Shown: piece by piece, positions 42,825 to 51,287 of the stretch
Numbering within the stretch: the stretch's first letter is position 1
Layout: every line of letters starts with the position of its first letter
DNA from: JAJEAO01 sp963667635
Lineage (GTDB): Bacteria > Acidobacteriota > Vicinamibacteria > Marinacidobacterales > Marinacidobacteraceae
Reading direction: 5' to 3'
Assembly (NCBI GenBank): GCA_965232015.1
Contig: OZ246946.1
Location: 1,426,001 to 1,490,000, forward strand
Length of the DNA stretch: 64,000 nucleotides
The notes under the pieces: generated by a model
What the model was told of the DNA's origin: nothing
The model's database searches: none
The model's input: the letters and a program-made list of their open reading frames with translations, nothing else
Made by a program: the position numbers and the translations under genes

Positions 42825-44045
42825 TCAGCGCCTCACGCCCGCAACCGAGAGGCGGTTGTAACGGCGCAGGATCTCTCGGAGCCGGTCGTGGGGGAGCCCG
42901 TACACCGTGCGGCCGTTCACGCCGACCATGTCGCGGCCCGCGACGAGCGCGTTCACGATGGACTCCTCGGTGGCCTGCACGATCGCCTCGAAGAACGGGT
43001 TGATGTCGTTGTTCGCCAGGTTCTCGAGCGGGGCCACGCCTCCCTCGTTGTGGGCCGCCTCCTGGTTCGCGGTCGAGAACGCGACGAAGATGTCCCCGGA
43101 CCCGTTCGACGCGATGCTCCCCACCCGCCCCAGCGCGAGGGACGCCCGGCGGATGAACCGGTTCAACTGATGCGGCAGGAGCGGCGCGTCGGTCGCGGCG
43201 ACGATGATGATCGAGCCGTCCCGGTCGCCCTCCTGATCCGAATCCCCGGCCGGCTGGTCGTGAGGGCCGAGCTCCGGGGTCAGGTCGGGGATCTCGCGCC
43301 CCACCGGGACCCCCGCGATCGTCATCAGCCGGCGGCTGCCGAAGTTGGACTGGACCAGAACGCCCACGGTGTAGCGCTCGCCTCCCACGTCCACCACCCG
43401 CGAAGAAGTGCCGATCCCGGCCTTGAAGCCGAAGGTGCGCATCCCGGTCCCGCCGCCGACCGAGCCCTCCTCGACCGGTCCGCCCCGCGCCGCGTCGAGC
43501 GCGGCGAAGACGTGCTCCTCGCGCACATGGAAGCCGTTGATGTCGTTCAGGAACCCGTCCCACGTCTCGGCGACGACCGGCAGGCTCCAGTCGGGGGCCT
43601 CCAGGTTCTGCTGCGCCCACGCGATGGTGGCCTCGTGGACCGCGCCCACGCTGTGGGTGTTCGTGATCATCACCGCGCCCTCGAGGATCCCCCGGTCGCG
43701 CAGCCAGGTCGTGCCGGTCATCTCGCCGTTGCCGTTCAGCGTGAACCAGGCGCCGAACACCCGACCGCGACTCGCCCGGCCGCGGGGCAGGATCGCGGTC
43801 ACGCCGGTGCGCACCGGGCCCTCGCCGACCCGCAGCTCGCCGTCGCCCCGGATGATGGTGGCGTGGCCGACTTCGATCCCGGCCACATCGGTGATGGCGT
43901 TCAGCGGTCCGGGCTCGCCCTCGAACGGAATGCCGAGATCCCGGGCGCGGGGAGAGCCCTCCTGAGCGGAGGCGGCAGTCGCAACGAGCGCCGGAATCAG
44001 CAGCGCGGCGACGAGGACGGCGGAGAACAGGGGTTCAGGTCGCAT
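42825..44045 (-). CDS. P1-family (S58, DmpA-like) peptidase, exported
   Basis: The 406-residue protein has an N-terminal signal peptide (cleavage near ASAQEG, residue 28). The S58 N-terminal-nucleophile fold is shown by TDVAGIEVGHATI, FTLNGNGEMTGTTW, GGTGMRTFGFKAGIGTSSR and DGSIIIVAATDAPLLPHQL. The Gly-Ser in DGSIIIV is the autoprocessing site, which frees the Ser nucleophile of the small subunit. Relatives are aminopeptidases or beta-aminopeptidases. It overlaps the upstream radical SAM gene by 11 nt. It should be periplasmic. Confidence 0.9.
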   Translation of the reverse strand: MRPEPLFSAVLVAALLIPALVATAASAQEGSPRARDLGIPFEGEPGPLNAITDVAGIEVGHATIIRGDGELRVGEGPVRTGVTAILPRGRASRGRVFGAWFTLNGNGEMTGTTWLRDRGILEGAVMITNTHSVGAVHEATIAWAQQNLEAPDWSLPVVAETWDGFLNDINGFHVREEHVFAALDAARGGPVEEGSVGGGTGMRTFGFKAGIGTSSRVVDVGGERYTVGVLVQSNFGSRRLMTIAGVPVGREIPDLTPELGPHDQPAGDSDQEGDRDGSIIIVAATDAPLLPHQLNRFIRRASLALGRVGSIASNGSGDIFVAFSTANQEAAHNEGGVAPLENLANNDINPFFEAIVQATEESIVNALVAGRDMVGVNGRTVYGLPHDRLREILRRYNRLSVAGVRR

Positions 44046-45141
44046 GGGGAGCCTCCTGGGGCTGGGGATCGAAGAGCGAGCGGGGCGCTCCGGGAGCGCG
44101 CGGCGGGCGAAACAGGTCGGTCCGGCGCGGCGGGCGGGCCTCCCCGAGCCCGAGCCGCCGGGAAGCGACCCGGAACCGCTGCGCGAGCAGGTCGGCGTAG
44201 GGCCCCTTCCCCCGCATCCGCTCGCCGAACTCAGCCCGGTAGAGAGCCCCGCCCCGGGTGTCGCGGATGAGGGTCTCCACTCTCGACGCCTTCGTCGGGT
44301 AGTGGGTCTCCAGCCACTCGCGGAACAGGTCCCGGATCTCGTGCGGCAGCCGCACCAGGATGAACCCGGCGGCGTCCGCGCCCGCCTCCTTCGCGGCGGT
44401 CAGGATCCCCTCCAGCTCGGCGTCGTTCAATCCGGGAATCATCGGCGATGCGAGGACCCCGACGGGAACCCCGGCCTCGGCAAGGGTGCGGATCGCGTGG
44501 AGACGTCGCTCGGGGGTCGCGGCGCGCGGCTCCATGCGCCGGGCCAGCTTCCGGTCCAGCGTCGTCACCGAGAGCATGACCCGGACGAGCCCCTCCTCCG
44601 CCATCGGGGCGAGGAGGTCGAGGTCGCGCAGGACGAGCGCCGACTTGGTCACGACCCCGGTCGGATGACGCGACTCCGCGAGAACCTCGAGGACACCGCG
44701 GGTGATCTTCAGCTCGCGCTCGACCGGCTGGTAGGGATCGGTGTTCGATCCGAGCGCGATGGGGGCCGGGCGGTAGCCGCGCTTCCGGAGTTCGCGGCGG
44801 AGGAGTTCCGCGGCCCGGGGCTTGGCCATGATCCGGGTCTCGAAGTCGAGCCCGGGCGAGAACCCGAGCCAGGCGTGGCTGGGGCGGGCGAAGCAGTACA
44901 CGCACCCGTGCTCGCATCCGCGATACGGGTTCAACGACCGATCGAAGGGGACATCGGGGGAGTCGTTCCGCGCGATGATCGTGCGGGTGCGATCCGTGAG
45001 GACCTCGGTGGGGATCCGATCGGGCGCCTCGTCCGGCGTCCAGCCGTCATCGAAGGCCTCCTCCCGCACCTCCTCGAACCGCCCGGTGGGGTTCGAGACC
45101 GCGCCGCGGCCGCGGAGGCCGCCGCGGGGGAGACGGCTCAC
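44035..45141 (-). CDS. PA0069-family radical SAM protein
   Basis: The protein has 368 residues. The radical SAM cluster motif is CEHGCVYC (Cys76, Cys80, Cys83), inside NPYRGCEHGCVYCFARPSH, the mark of the PA0069 group related to spore photoproduct lyase. Further family blocks are IALGSNTDPYQPVE, GVVTKSALVLRDLDLL and GVLASPMIPGLND. The reaction is unknown. The start ATG overlaps the VWA gene stop (4 nt). It lies in a minus-strand run TPR-VWA-radical SAM-S58. Confidence 0.9.
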   Translation of the reverse strand: MSRLPRGGLRGRGAVSNPTGRFEEVREEAFDDGWTPDEAPDRIPTEVLTDRTRTIIARNDSPDVPFDRSLNPYRGCEHGCVYCFARPSHAWLGFSPGLDFETRIMAKPRAAELLRRELRKRGYRPAPIALGSNTDPYQPVERELKITRGVLEVLAESRHPTGVVTKSALVLRDLDLLAPMAEEGLVRVMLSVTTLDRKLARRMEPRAATPERRLHAIRTLAEAGVPVGVLASPMIPGLNDAELEGILTAAKEAGADAAGFILVRLPHEIRDLFREWLETHYPTKASRVETLIRDTRGGALYRAEFGERMRGKGPYADLLAQRFRVASRRLGLGEARPPRRTDLFRPPRAPGAPRSLFDPQPQEAPHAT

Positions 45142-46115
45142 TCCCGCCAGGCGAAGCCGGGACGGTGGCGCGTCTCGCCGGCATCGGACCGGACCTCCAG
45201 CGGATACCAGCCCGGCGCCGTCCCGGCGGGCGGCGTGAACTGCAGCGACGCCCGCAGCCGCACCGCGTCGAGGATCCCGACGAGCGCCGACTCGAGGTCC
45301 TCGGCGTTCCCATCGGTGCGCACCAGCTCTCCTCCGCTGCGCCGGGCGAGTTCGTCGAGCGCCCAGTAAGGGTCGGTGTTGCGCAGCCCGGCCAGGTCAC
45401 GGTCCTCGTCGCTGAGGTGACGACCCTGGAACGTGATCTGGTTGGCCAGATCCTCACGGCTGATCGAGCCGTACACGCCGCCCACGCTCCCGGCGCCCCG
45501 GGTGGCTGGCGCCGTCACCGCCATGATGAGCGGGGTGTGGCCGGCGGCGGCCAGGAGCGGCCAGGTGTCGCGGGGCCAGCTCGCGCCGTCCACGCCGTCG
45601 GTGAACACGACGAGGACCGGCCGACCCGGCGCATCGCCGAGGAGCCCCATGGCCAGCAGGACGGCATTGTTCAGCGCCGCCGGCCCCCCGCTGCGCAGCC
45701 CGCGGGCGGCCTCGGCGGCCGCGGCGCACCCTTCGTCCCAGCCCGAGACGAGCGTCGTGGAGCGGGTGAAGCCGACCAGCGCGCACTCGTCCTCCGCCGA
45801 GAGCGCCTCGAACAGCGACGCCAGGCCGGAACTCGCCGCCCGGAGCCGGTCCCCGGTGACGCTGGAGCTGAGATCGAAGACCACCGCGACCGACAACGGC
45901 TCATCGGCCGCCCAGTCGAACGGAACCGGCTGCTCGTCGAGCAGCAGCGTGAAGTCCGCCGCGTCGCTCACCGGCACCGGACGCCCGTCGTCGTGGACGA
46001 GGACCTCCACCCGCACCTCGGGCGGAGAGGGGGCCGGATCCGCGCCCTGGGCCGCCGCGCCCACCGCGAACGCCGTCATCGCGAGCGCCGCGAGCGCGAG
46101 GCGGGAGCGGATCAC
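45138..46115 (-). CDS. Exported VWA-domain protein (pair 1)
   Basis: The 325-residue protein starts at GTG 46115, overlapping the preceding TPR gene stop. A signal peptide (LALAALAMTAFAVGAAAQG) is followed by a strand-rich part and a VWA domain. The MIDAS motif is VVFDLSSSVTG, with LVVFTDGVDG as the later Asp strand. A C-terminal beta domain has LQFTPPAGTAPGWYPLEVR. It resembles the VWFA-related family common in Acidobacteriota. A role in envelope protein assembly or adhesion is conceivable. It is one of two TPR-VWA pairs here. Confidence 0.85.
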   Translation of the reverse strand: MIRSRLALAALAMTAFAVGAAAQGADPAPSPPEVRVEVLVHDDGRPVPVSDAADFTLLLDEQPVPFDWAADEPLSVAVVFDLSSSVTGDRLRAASSGLASLFEALSAEDECALVGFTRSTTLVSGWDEGCAAAAEAARGLRSGGPAALNNAVLLAMGLLGDAPGRPVLVVFTDGVDGASWPRDTWPLLAAAGHTPLIMAVTAPATRGAGSVGGVYGSISREDLANQITFQGRHLSDEDRDLAGLRNTDPYWALDELARRSGGELVRTDGNAEDLESALVGILDAVRLRASLQFTPPAGTAPGWYPLEVRSDAGETRHRPGFAWRE

Positions 46116-47116
46116 GGGGACTGCTCGGCCCGGACCTCGGCCTTCATCTCGTTGAACATGTCCTGGAATTCCACCGCCGGCCCCAGCCAGTACTGCCACT
46201 CGGGCTCCCAGCCGAGGGGCGGGCGCTCCAGCAGGGCTTCGGCCGCCTCGCGCGCCCCGGCGGCGTCCCCGAGCGCGAGCCGGGCGGCGACAAGTCCGGA
46301 GACGGCCGCCGGCGACCGCCGCGCCCGTCGGACCGCCGCCGCGAAGTGCGTCTCCGCTTCCTCGGGGCGGCCCGCGCTCAACGCGATCTCCCCCCGAACG
46401 AGGAGGGACGCCACCCGGGTCAGCGGCGTGAGGCGAGCCCCGCCGAGGCGGCCGAGGTCGGCGGCGGCGCCCTCCGGATCGCCGAGGCCCAACCGCACGG
46501 CGGCCAGCCGGACCCGGAGATCGCTGTCGTCGGGCGTCTCCTCGAGCAGTTCGAGGAGCGTGTTGCCGGCGCTGGTCAGGTAGGCCTCTTCCTCGCGCTG
46601 GCGACCCGACATCTGGAGCATCGCCGCCTTCGCGATCCGGATCTCGCGGTCGCCCGGAAGATCCTCCAGCGCGCTCTCGAACGCCGCCACTCCCGCGGTG
46701 GAGTTGAGCGAGAGGTGGTAGGAGTAACAGATCGCCAGCCACCAGCGACGCAGCCACGACTCCCGCTCCGCCGGATCGGGCAGCGAACCGAGGAGCCGCC
46801 GGGCCATCTCGAGATGGACGTTCGGCCCGTCCCCGGGAAGAAACGCCGCCTCGGTGTGGAGGAGCGCCGCGGTCTTGAGGACCAGCGGCTGTGGCCCCGA
46901 CGCGAGGAAGCGGGCGACCACCGGCTCGACCGAGCTGCCGGCGTGGGACGCGAGAGCGCGCCCGGAGGTGATGAAGAGTCCGCCGCGGGTCTCGCCGAGG
47001 AGCGCGAGGTAGCGGTCCATCTCCAATCGGCCCTGCCCGGCGGCGGGAAGCGAAACCGCCAGCGCGGCCGCGAACGCGAGGGCGCGGCGGGCGATCGGCG
47101 GGGTGGGCGTGAGCAA
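46112..47116 (-). CDS. Exported TPR protein (pair 1)
   Basis: The 334-residue protein starts at TTG 47116. A signal peptide (ALAFAAALAVSLPAAGQG) precedes helical TPR-like repeats, most clearly at residues 170-300 (LEDLPGDREIRIAKAAMLQM, AVRRARRSPAAVSGLVAARL). It ends at the VWA gene with a 4-nt overlap. It is divergent to the ketosynthase gene; the 27 nt between them is too short for two full promoters. It probably scaffolds an envelope complex with the VWA partner. Confidence 0.8.
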   Translation of the reverse strand: MLTPTPPIARRALAFAAALAVSLPAAGQGRLEMDRYLALLGETRGGLFITSGRALASHAGSSVEPVVARFLASGPQPLVLKTAALLHTEAAFLPGDGPNVHLEMARRLLGSLPDPAERESWLRRWWLAICYSYHLSLNSTAGVAAFESALEDLPGDREIRIAKAAMLQMSGRQREEEAYLTSAGNTLLELLEETPDDSDLRVRLAAVRLGLGDPEGAAADLGRLGGARLTPLTRVASLLVRGEIALSAGRPEEAETHFAAAVRRARRSPAAVSGLVAARLALGDAAGAREAAEALLERPPLGWEPEWQYWLGPAVEFQDMFNEMKAEVRAEQSP

Positions 47117-47143
47117 CGGTCGGAAGTATCGTACAGCGCGTCC

Positions 47144-48385
47144 GTGGCCGATCCCCCGCTCTCCCCCCGCGACCCGGTGGTGACCGGAATGGGGCTCTTG
47201 TCGCAGGTCGGGACCGGCACCCGGATCCATCGCGAGACGCTGCGGGCGGGGACTCCGGTGCCCTGCTCGCCGTACGAGCCGGGGATCGCGATGCGGACGG
47301 GCTGCCAGTTGGTCGGGGCCTACCGGGACCGCCTCGACCCGAAGGAGCTCGGACTCCACCGCTCCCAGGCGCGGTTCATGGGGCGGATGTCGCTGCTCGC
47401 CGTCGCGGGAGCCCGACTCGCGCTCGAGCAATCGGGCCTTCCCACCCGGAACGCGGCGGTCGTCGTCGGAAGCGGGACCGGCGAGATCGTGACCCACCGC
47501 GAGGTCGTCCGGCGGACCGACCGCGGGGGGCGGGTACGGGTGTCCCCCACCACGATCCCGAAGATCATGGCCTCGACGCCGTCGGCCAACCTGGCGACGG
47601 TGCTCAGGACGCAGGGGCCCTCGCTTTCGGTGACCGCCGCCTGCGCCGGGGGCGCCTACAACCTGGCGCTGGCGGCGGCGTGGATCCGGGAGGGCGTCAT
47701 CGAGCACGCCCTCGCCGGCGGCGTCGAGGCGGAGGACGTCCACTTCCACCTCGGTTTCGACTCGATGCGCGCCTACACCCGGGTGGACAACCACCGCCCG
47801 GAGAAGGCGTCGCGCCCGTACGCCGCCGACCGCGCCGGCTTCATCTTCGGCGAGGGCGCCGGCATCCTCGCGCTCGAATCGCGGGAGTCCGCCGAGCGAC
47901 GCGGCGCGGAGATCCTCGGCGTCATCGCCGGATCGGGCATGTCGTCGGACGGCTCCGGGCAGATGGTGGCCCCGCACGCCGACGGCGCCGAGCTCGCCAT
48001 GCGCCGGGCGCTGGACCACGCCGGCCTCGACTGCGGGCGCATCGGCTACATCAACACCCACGGCACCTCGACCCCGCTCGGGGACACCTCCGAGGTCCGC
48101 GCGATCCGCGGCATCTTCGGCGACAACGTGGTTCCCTACTCCTCCACCAAGGGCTACACCTGCCACACCGTCTCCGCGGCCGGAGCGCTCGAGGCGGCGT
48201 TCACGATGCTCATGCTGCGTGAAGGATGGCTGGCGCCCTCGGTGAACGCCGAGCCGCTCGACCCGGAACTCGAGGACTACCCGCCGGTGGTGGCGCCGTC
48301 GGCCACCGACGCCGCGTGGGCGCTCTCCAATTCATTCGGGTTCGGCGGAACCAACGCCGTTCTCGTGCTGCGCCGCGAGAACTGA
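47144..48385 (+). CDS. Beta-ketoacyl synthase (FabF/KAS-like)
   Basis: The 413-residue condensing enzyme has the complete triad: Cys167 in TAACAGGAYNLAL, His306 in NTHGTSTPLGD and His341 in YTCHTVSAAGALEA. The C-terminal GFGGTNAVLVLR block is typical of the KAS fold. It should extend acyl chains using malonyl-ACP. No ACP, ketoreductase or fabH lies near, so it is a stand-alone gene. It starts at GTG 47144, divergent from the TPR gene. Its product is unknown. Confidence 0.9.
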   Translation: MADPPLSPRDPVVTGMGLLSQVGTGTRIHRETLRAGTPVPCSPYEPGIAMRTGCQLVGAYRDRLDPKELGLHRSQARFMGRMSLLAVAGARLALEQSGLPTRNAAVVVGSGTGEIVTHREVVRRTDRGGRVRVSPTTIPKIMASTPSANLATVLRTQGPSLSVTAACAGGAYNLALAAAWIREGVIEHALAGGVEAEDVHFHLGFDSMRAYTRVDNHRPEKASRPYAADRAGFIFGEGAGILALESRESAERRGAEILGVIAGSGMSSDGSGQMVAPHADGAELAMRRALDHAGLDCGRIGYINTHGTSTPLGDTSEVRAIRGIFGDNVVPYSSTKGYTCHTVSAAGALEAAFTMLMLREGWLAPSVNAEPLDPELEDYPPVVAPSATDAAWALSNSFGFGGTNAVLVLRREN

Positions 48386-48400
48386 CCGAAGGACACCGGG

Positions 48401-48796
48401 ATGGAAATCGGAATCGAATGGGACGGCGGGACCGGCTACCAGGTCACAACCGCTTCGGGCGCCGGAATGACGCTCGACAGCGCCGCGACGGCCGGGCCCT
48501 CTCCGATGGAGACGCTCCTCGCCGCCCTCGCGGGGTGCATGGCGATCGACATCGTGTTGATACTCCAGCGAATGCGGGCCGCCCCGGAGCGGGTCGCCGG
48601 ACGCGTCGCCGGGGTCCGGCGGGAAGAGCACCCGCGCCGGTTCGAGCGGATCACCCTCGAGTTCACCGCTGCCGGCGAAGGGGTCACGGCGAACCGGCTG
48701 GACCGGGCGGTGAAGCTCTCCTTCGAGAAGTACTGCAGCGTCCTCCACAGCCTGAACCGGGACACCGCGTTCGACTGGACCGCGCGCGCCGGGTAG
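48401..48796 (+). CDS. OsmC-family protein
   Basis: The 131-residue protein has the OsmC/YhfA pattern. ATAGPSPMETLLAALAGCMA carries one conserved Cys. SFEKYCSVLHSL carries the second. These two cysteines form the peroxidatic pair in OsmC/Ohr proteins that reduce organic hydroperoxides. A short strand block EIGIEWDGGTGYQV comes first. It follows the ketosynthase gene after 15 nt on the same strand, which suggests one transcript. Some family members act in other thiol chemistry, so the substrate is open. Confidence 0.9.
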   Translation: MEIGIEWDGGTGYQVTTASGAGMTLDSAATAGPSPMETLLAALAGCMAIDIVLILQRMRAAPERVAGRVAGVRREEHPRRFERITLEFTAAGEGVTANRLDRAVKLSFEKYCSVLHSLNRDTAFDWTARAG

Positions 48797-48800
48797 GCGG

Positions 48801-49697
48801 TTACCGCGTCGTGTAACCGGCTCGGGACCGCACGTTCACCCGGGGCCGATTCACCCGCACCTCGATGGGCACGAAGCCGCGTTTCCCGGGATCGGGCGTG
48901 AACGCGAGCACGTAGCGGACGCGCAGGTCCCCGAGCACTTCGTCGAAGGCGTCCTCGAGGCCCTCGTCGGAGCGGATTGTCACCACCCGACCGCCGGTGG
49001 CCGCGGCGATGTCCCGAAGCAGCCGGGGGCCCGAGTCGTCGGGACGCAGGCTTCGCGAGACGCGGGGCGGCGGCGCCACGATCGCGTAGATGAGCGTCTC
49101 GGAAGCGCGCACCGACCGGCGGAGGTGATCCTCCTGAACCCAGCTCAGGTTGTCCTGCGCGTCGGTGAAGAGGAGCAGCACCGACCGCTCGGGACGGCCG
49201 TGGAGCGCGGCGAGCGCGAGGGTGATGCCGTCGCGCATCGCGGTGGCGCCGCGCGGCGCGCGAGCGAGGAGGTCCTCTCCGACGCCCCCCTCGCAGGGAG
49301 CGAAGCCGCGCACGAAGCGGGCCTCCATGGCGAACGCGACGACCCCGCAGACGTCGCGCCCGGTCATCGCCTCGGTGAACCGGCGCGCGCCGGCGGCGAG
49401 GCGGCGGCGGCGTTCCCCCGCCGTGCTCGCGCTCACGTCCATGGCGAACAGAGTTGCGAGCGGAAGGGTTCGCGGGTCGAGCAGGCGGAAGGATGTCGGG
49501 ACCCCGTCCACGCGCAGCTCGAAATCGTCTTCGGAGAGTCCGGCGACGGGGCCGTTGCGGGTCACCGAGACGTCCGCGAGCACGACGCGGGTCTCGACCC
49601 GGAACTGCCCGGCTGCGGACGCCGGAGCCAGGAGCGCGAGGCTGGCGCCCGCGACGCCGGCGGCGAGAGTCAGGCGGCGACGACGCTGCGCAGCCAT
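48801..49697 (-). CDS. Exported VWA-domain protein (pair 2)
   Basis: The 298-residue protein starts at ATG 49697. A signal peptide (AAGVAGASLALLAPASAAG) leads into VSVTRNGPVAGLSEDDFELR, the N-terminal strand pattern of the VWFA-related acidobacterial family. The MIDAS motif is LFAMDVSASTAGE, and LLLFTDAQDN follows. The C-terminus has VRYVLAFTPDPG, as in that family. It overlaps the TPR gene by 28 nt. The pair mirrors the one at 45138-47116. Confidence 0.87.
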   Translation of the reverse strand: MAAQRRRRLTLAAGVAGASLALLAPASAAGQFRVETRVVLADVSVTRNGPVAGLSEDDFELRVDGVPTSFRLLDPRTLPLATLFAMDVSASTAGERRRRLAAGARRFTEAMTGRDVCGVVAFAMEARFVRGFAPCEGGVGEDLLARAPRGATAMRDGITLALAALHGRPERSVLLLFTDAQDNLSWVQEDHLRRSVRASETLIYAIVAPPPRVSRSLRPDDSGPRLLRDIAAATGGRVVTIRSDEGLEDAFDEVLGDLRVRYVLAFTPDPGKRGFVPIEVRVNRPRVNVRSRAGYTTR

Positions 49698-50806
49698 GCC
49701 AGCTCGCCTCCGTCGGGGCGGACCCACGTGGTGAGGAACGAGAGCCAGGGGTGCTCCCCGAGCGAGAACCCGCGGGCCAGCGTCCCGTTCAGCCGATCCC
49801 GCGCCAGCTCCGCGGCTTCGTCCCAGCGGCCGGCCGCCTGGAGCGCCGCCACATAGGCGGCGGCGACCGGCTGGGATCCGGGCGCCTCGGAAACCGCGAG
49901 GCCGAGCGTCTCGGCCGCCGGACCGAAGCGGCTCCGCGCCATGAGCGCCTCTCCCTCGATCAATCGCCGGGGAACGCGGAGCGGCGACCATGCATCCTCC
50001 GGAACCCGCGCGAGGATCTCCTCCGCCTGCGAGCGACGGTTCATGCCGAGAAGCGCGAGGGCGAGGCGCAGGTTGCGGTCGTCGGGATCGGACATCGCCC
50101 TCGCCACCGGGCTGCGAGCCGCGGCCGACGAGTCGGGCGGGGACGGCGCGCTTCGGGCGTCACTCGTGAGAACCCTCCGAACGTGAGCCCACAGGTCCCG
50201 CTCGCGGACATAGCGGGCGCGAAAGGCCCACACGACCGCGAGTTGCCAGCGGAGAACCGGGTCGTCCTCGGCCGCTGTCGCCCCGTCGAGGACGTGCGCG
50301 GCATCCGCGAGACCCATGATCCCGAGCCGGGGCCGCGCGGCCGCGAGCGCCACCTCCCGGAACAGCACGCGACGCGGATCGGAGGCCGCCCGGTCTCCCC
50401 AGGCCGCGCGCAGATCGGCGGGGAGGGACGGCGGCAGACCGATGATCCAGCGGTCGGGAAGAGACCGCGCCGGGGCGCGAAGCAGCCGGACATCGCTGCT
50501 GTGGTTCCACCCGAAGCGGGCGACGGCCTCGGCGTGGAGCGCGGCGGCGGCGAGACGGCTCAGGAATCCGTCGGGATCCCGTAGCGGCGGCAACGATTCG
50601 AGCGCCGCCCGCTGGACGTCGCGCAGCTCCCCGGCCTCCCGCTCGCTGACCTTCCGCGCGGTCTCGACGAAGCGTCCGGCGCGGTAGTCCCGGATCCATT
50701 CGACGTACAGGGCCGGGGTCAGGAGCCCCGCCTCGACGCGGATCTGGCCCGTCAGGAACCTGCGCCGGCCCCACCTCTCCCCGACCCGCGCCACGCTCCC
50801 GAACAT
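49670..50806 (-). CDS. TPR-like helical protein (pair 2)
   Basis: From ATG 50806 the protein has 378 residues; ATG 50833 would add nine. The N-terminus is MFGSVARVGERWGRRRFL without a clear signal. The protein is helical, with TPR-like repeats in the C-terminal half (LALALLGMNRRSQAEEILAR, VAAAYVAALQAAGRWDEAAE). The middle region (LPDRWIIGLPPSL) is of unknown fold. The stop lies inside the VWA gene. It is the upstream partner of the second TPR-VWA pair. Similarity to the first TPR protein is in layout only. Confidence 0.75.
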   Translation of the reverse strand: MFGSVARVGERWGRRRFLTGQIRVEAGLLTPALYVEWIRDYRAGRFVETARKVSEREAGELRDVQRAALESLPPLRDPDGFLSRLAAAALHAEAVARFGWNHSSDVRLLRAPARSLPDRWIIGLPPSLPADLRAAWGDRAASDPRRVLFREVALAAARPRLGIMGLADAAHVLDGATAAEDDPVLRWQLAVVWAFRARYVRERDLWAHVRRVLTSDARSAPSPPDSSAAARSPVARAMSDPDDRNLRLALALLGMNRRSQAEEILARVPEDAWSPLRVPRRLIEGEALMARSRFGPAAETLGLAVSEAPGSQPVAAAYVAALQAAGRWDEAAELARDRLNGTLARGFSLGEHPWLSFLTTWVRPDGGELAWLRSVVAA

Positions 50807-50887
50807 ACCGCAACGTCGCCGGGCGGCATCCACCGCCGGGGCCGGGCCACGGCCCGCGCGGCAGGCCGCGAGGCGGCGTGACTCCGC

Positions 50888-51067
50888 CTACTTGCTGTCG
50901 GGCGCCGGCGCCGGGCGAAGATAGGCGAAGGCCCCTTCAAGGCGCGCGACCCGCTCGCCGAGCGAATGCAGATCGGCGCGAACCGACCCGATGTCGGGGT
51001 GGATGAGGGCTCCCCGTCCGGCGACCACGGCGCTGGCGCGGGGCGCGGCGCTGGCCGAGTCAGCCAT
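50888..51067 (-). CDS. Small coiled-coil protein
   Basis: The protein has 59 residues from ATG 51067 to the stop at 50888-50890. The C-terminal half contains SVRADLHSLGERVARLEGAF, nearly the same as the block in the gene at 32636. A tail of PAPAPDSK resembles the gene at 17245 (PAPDAK). The N-terminal part lacks a clear membrane helix. The ATG shares its first base with the TGA of the gene upstream (TGATG), so translation is coupled. The matching blocks in three places make a real gene family likely. Confidence 0.6.
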   Translation of the reverse strand: MADSASAAPRASAVVAGRGALIHPDIGSVRADLHSLGERVARLEGAFAYLRPAPAPDSK

Positions 51068-51267
51068 CAGTTCACGGCCGATGCCTGGGCGCTCCTACGG
51101 GCGTGGATGTCCTCCCGGTCGAACGAGTATCCCGCCGGTGGATCCAGATTGCGCTCCCTCATGCGATCCACCGCAGCCCTCCGCCGTTCGATGCGCCTGC
51201 CTGGATCGCGTGGCGACGTGGTCCGGGTCTGCTGCGGTCGGACTGGAGGAAACGGAAGCCGCTGCAT
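51067..51267 (-). CDS. Small antitoxin-like protein
   Basis: The 66-residue protein is basic and Arg-rich. Its C-terminus (NLDPPAGYSFDREDIHARR) resembles the toxin-binding tails of short antitoxins that end in a GYxFDRxExxxR pattern. No PIN or other toxin follows; instead a coiled-coil gene is coupled to it through TGATG. I do not assign a function. It may be a remnant or a small regulator. The start ATG 51267 is 21 nt from the M20 gene stop. Confidence 0.45.
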   Translation of the reverse strand: MQRLPFPPVRPQQTRTTSPRDPGRRIERRRAAVDRMRERNLDPPAGYSFDREDIHARRSAQASAVN

Positions 51268-51287
51268 GTCGGGAGCGTAACCGCAGG

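Noticed and set aside
42888..44270. Plus-strand frame of 460 residues opposite the S58 peptidase
   Set aside because: It is a shadow of the peptidase and radical SAM genes, with no domain of its own.
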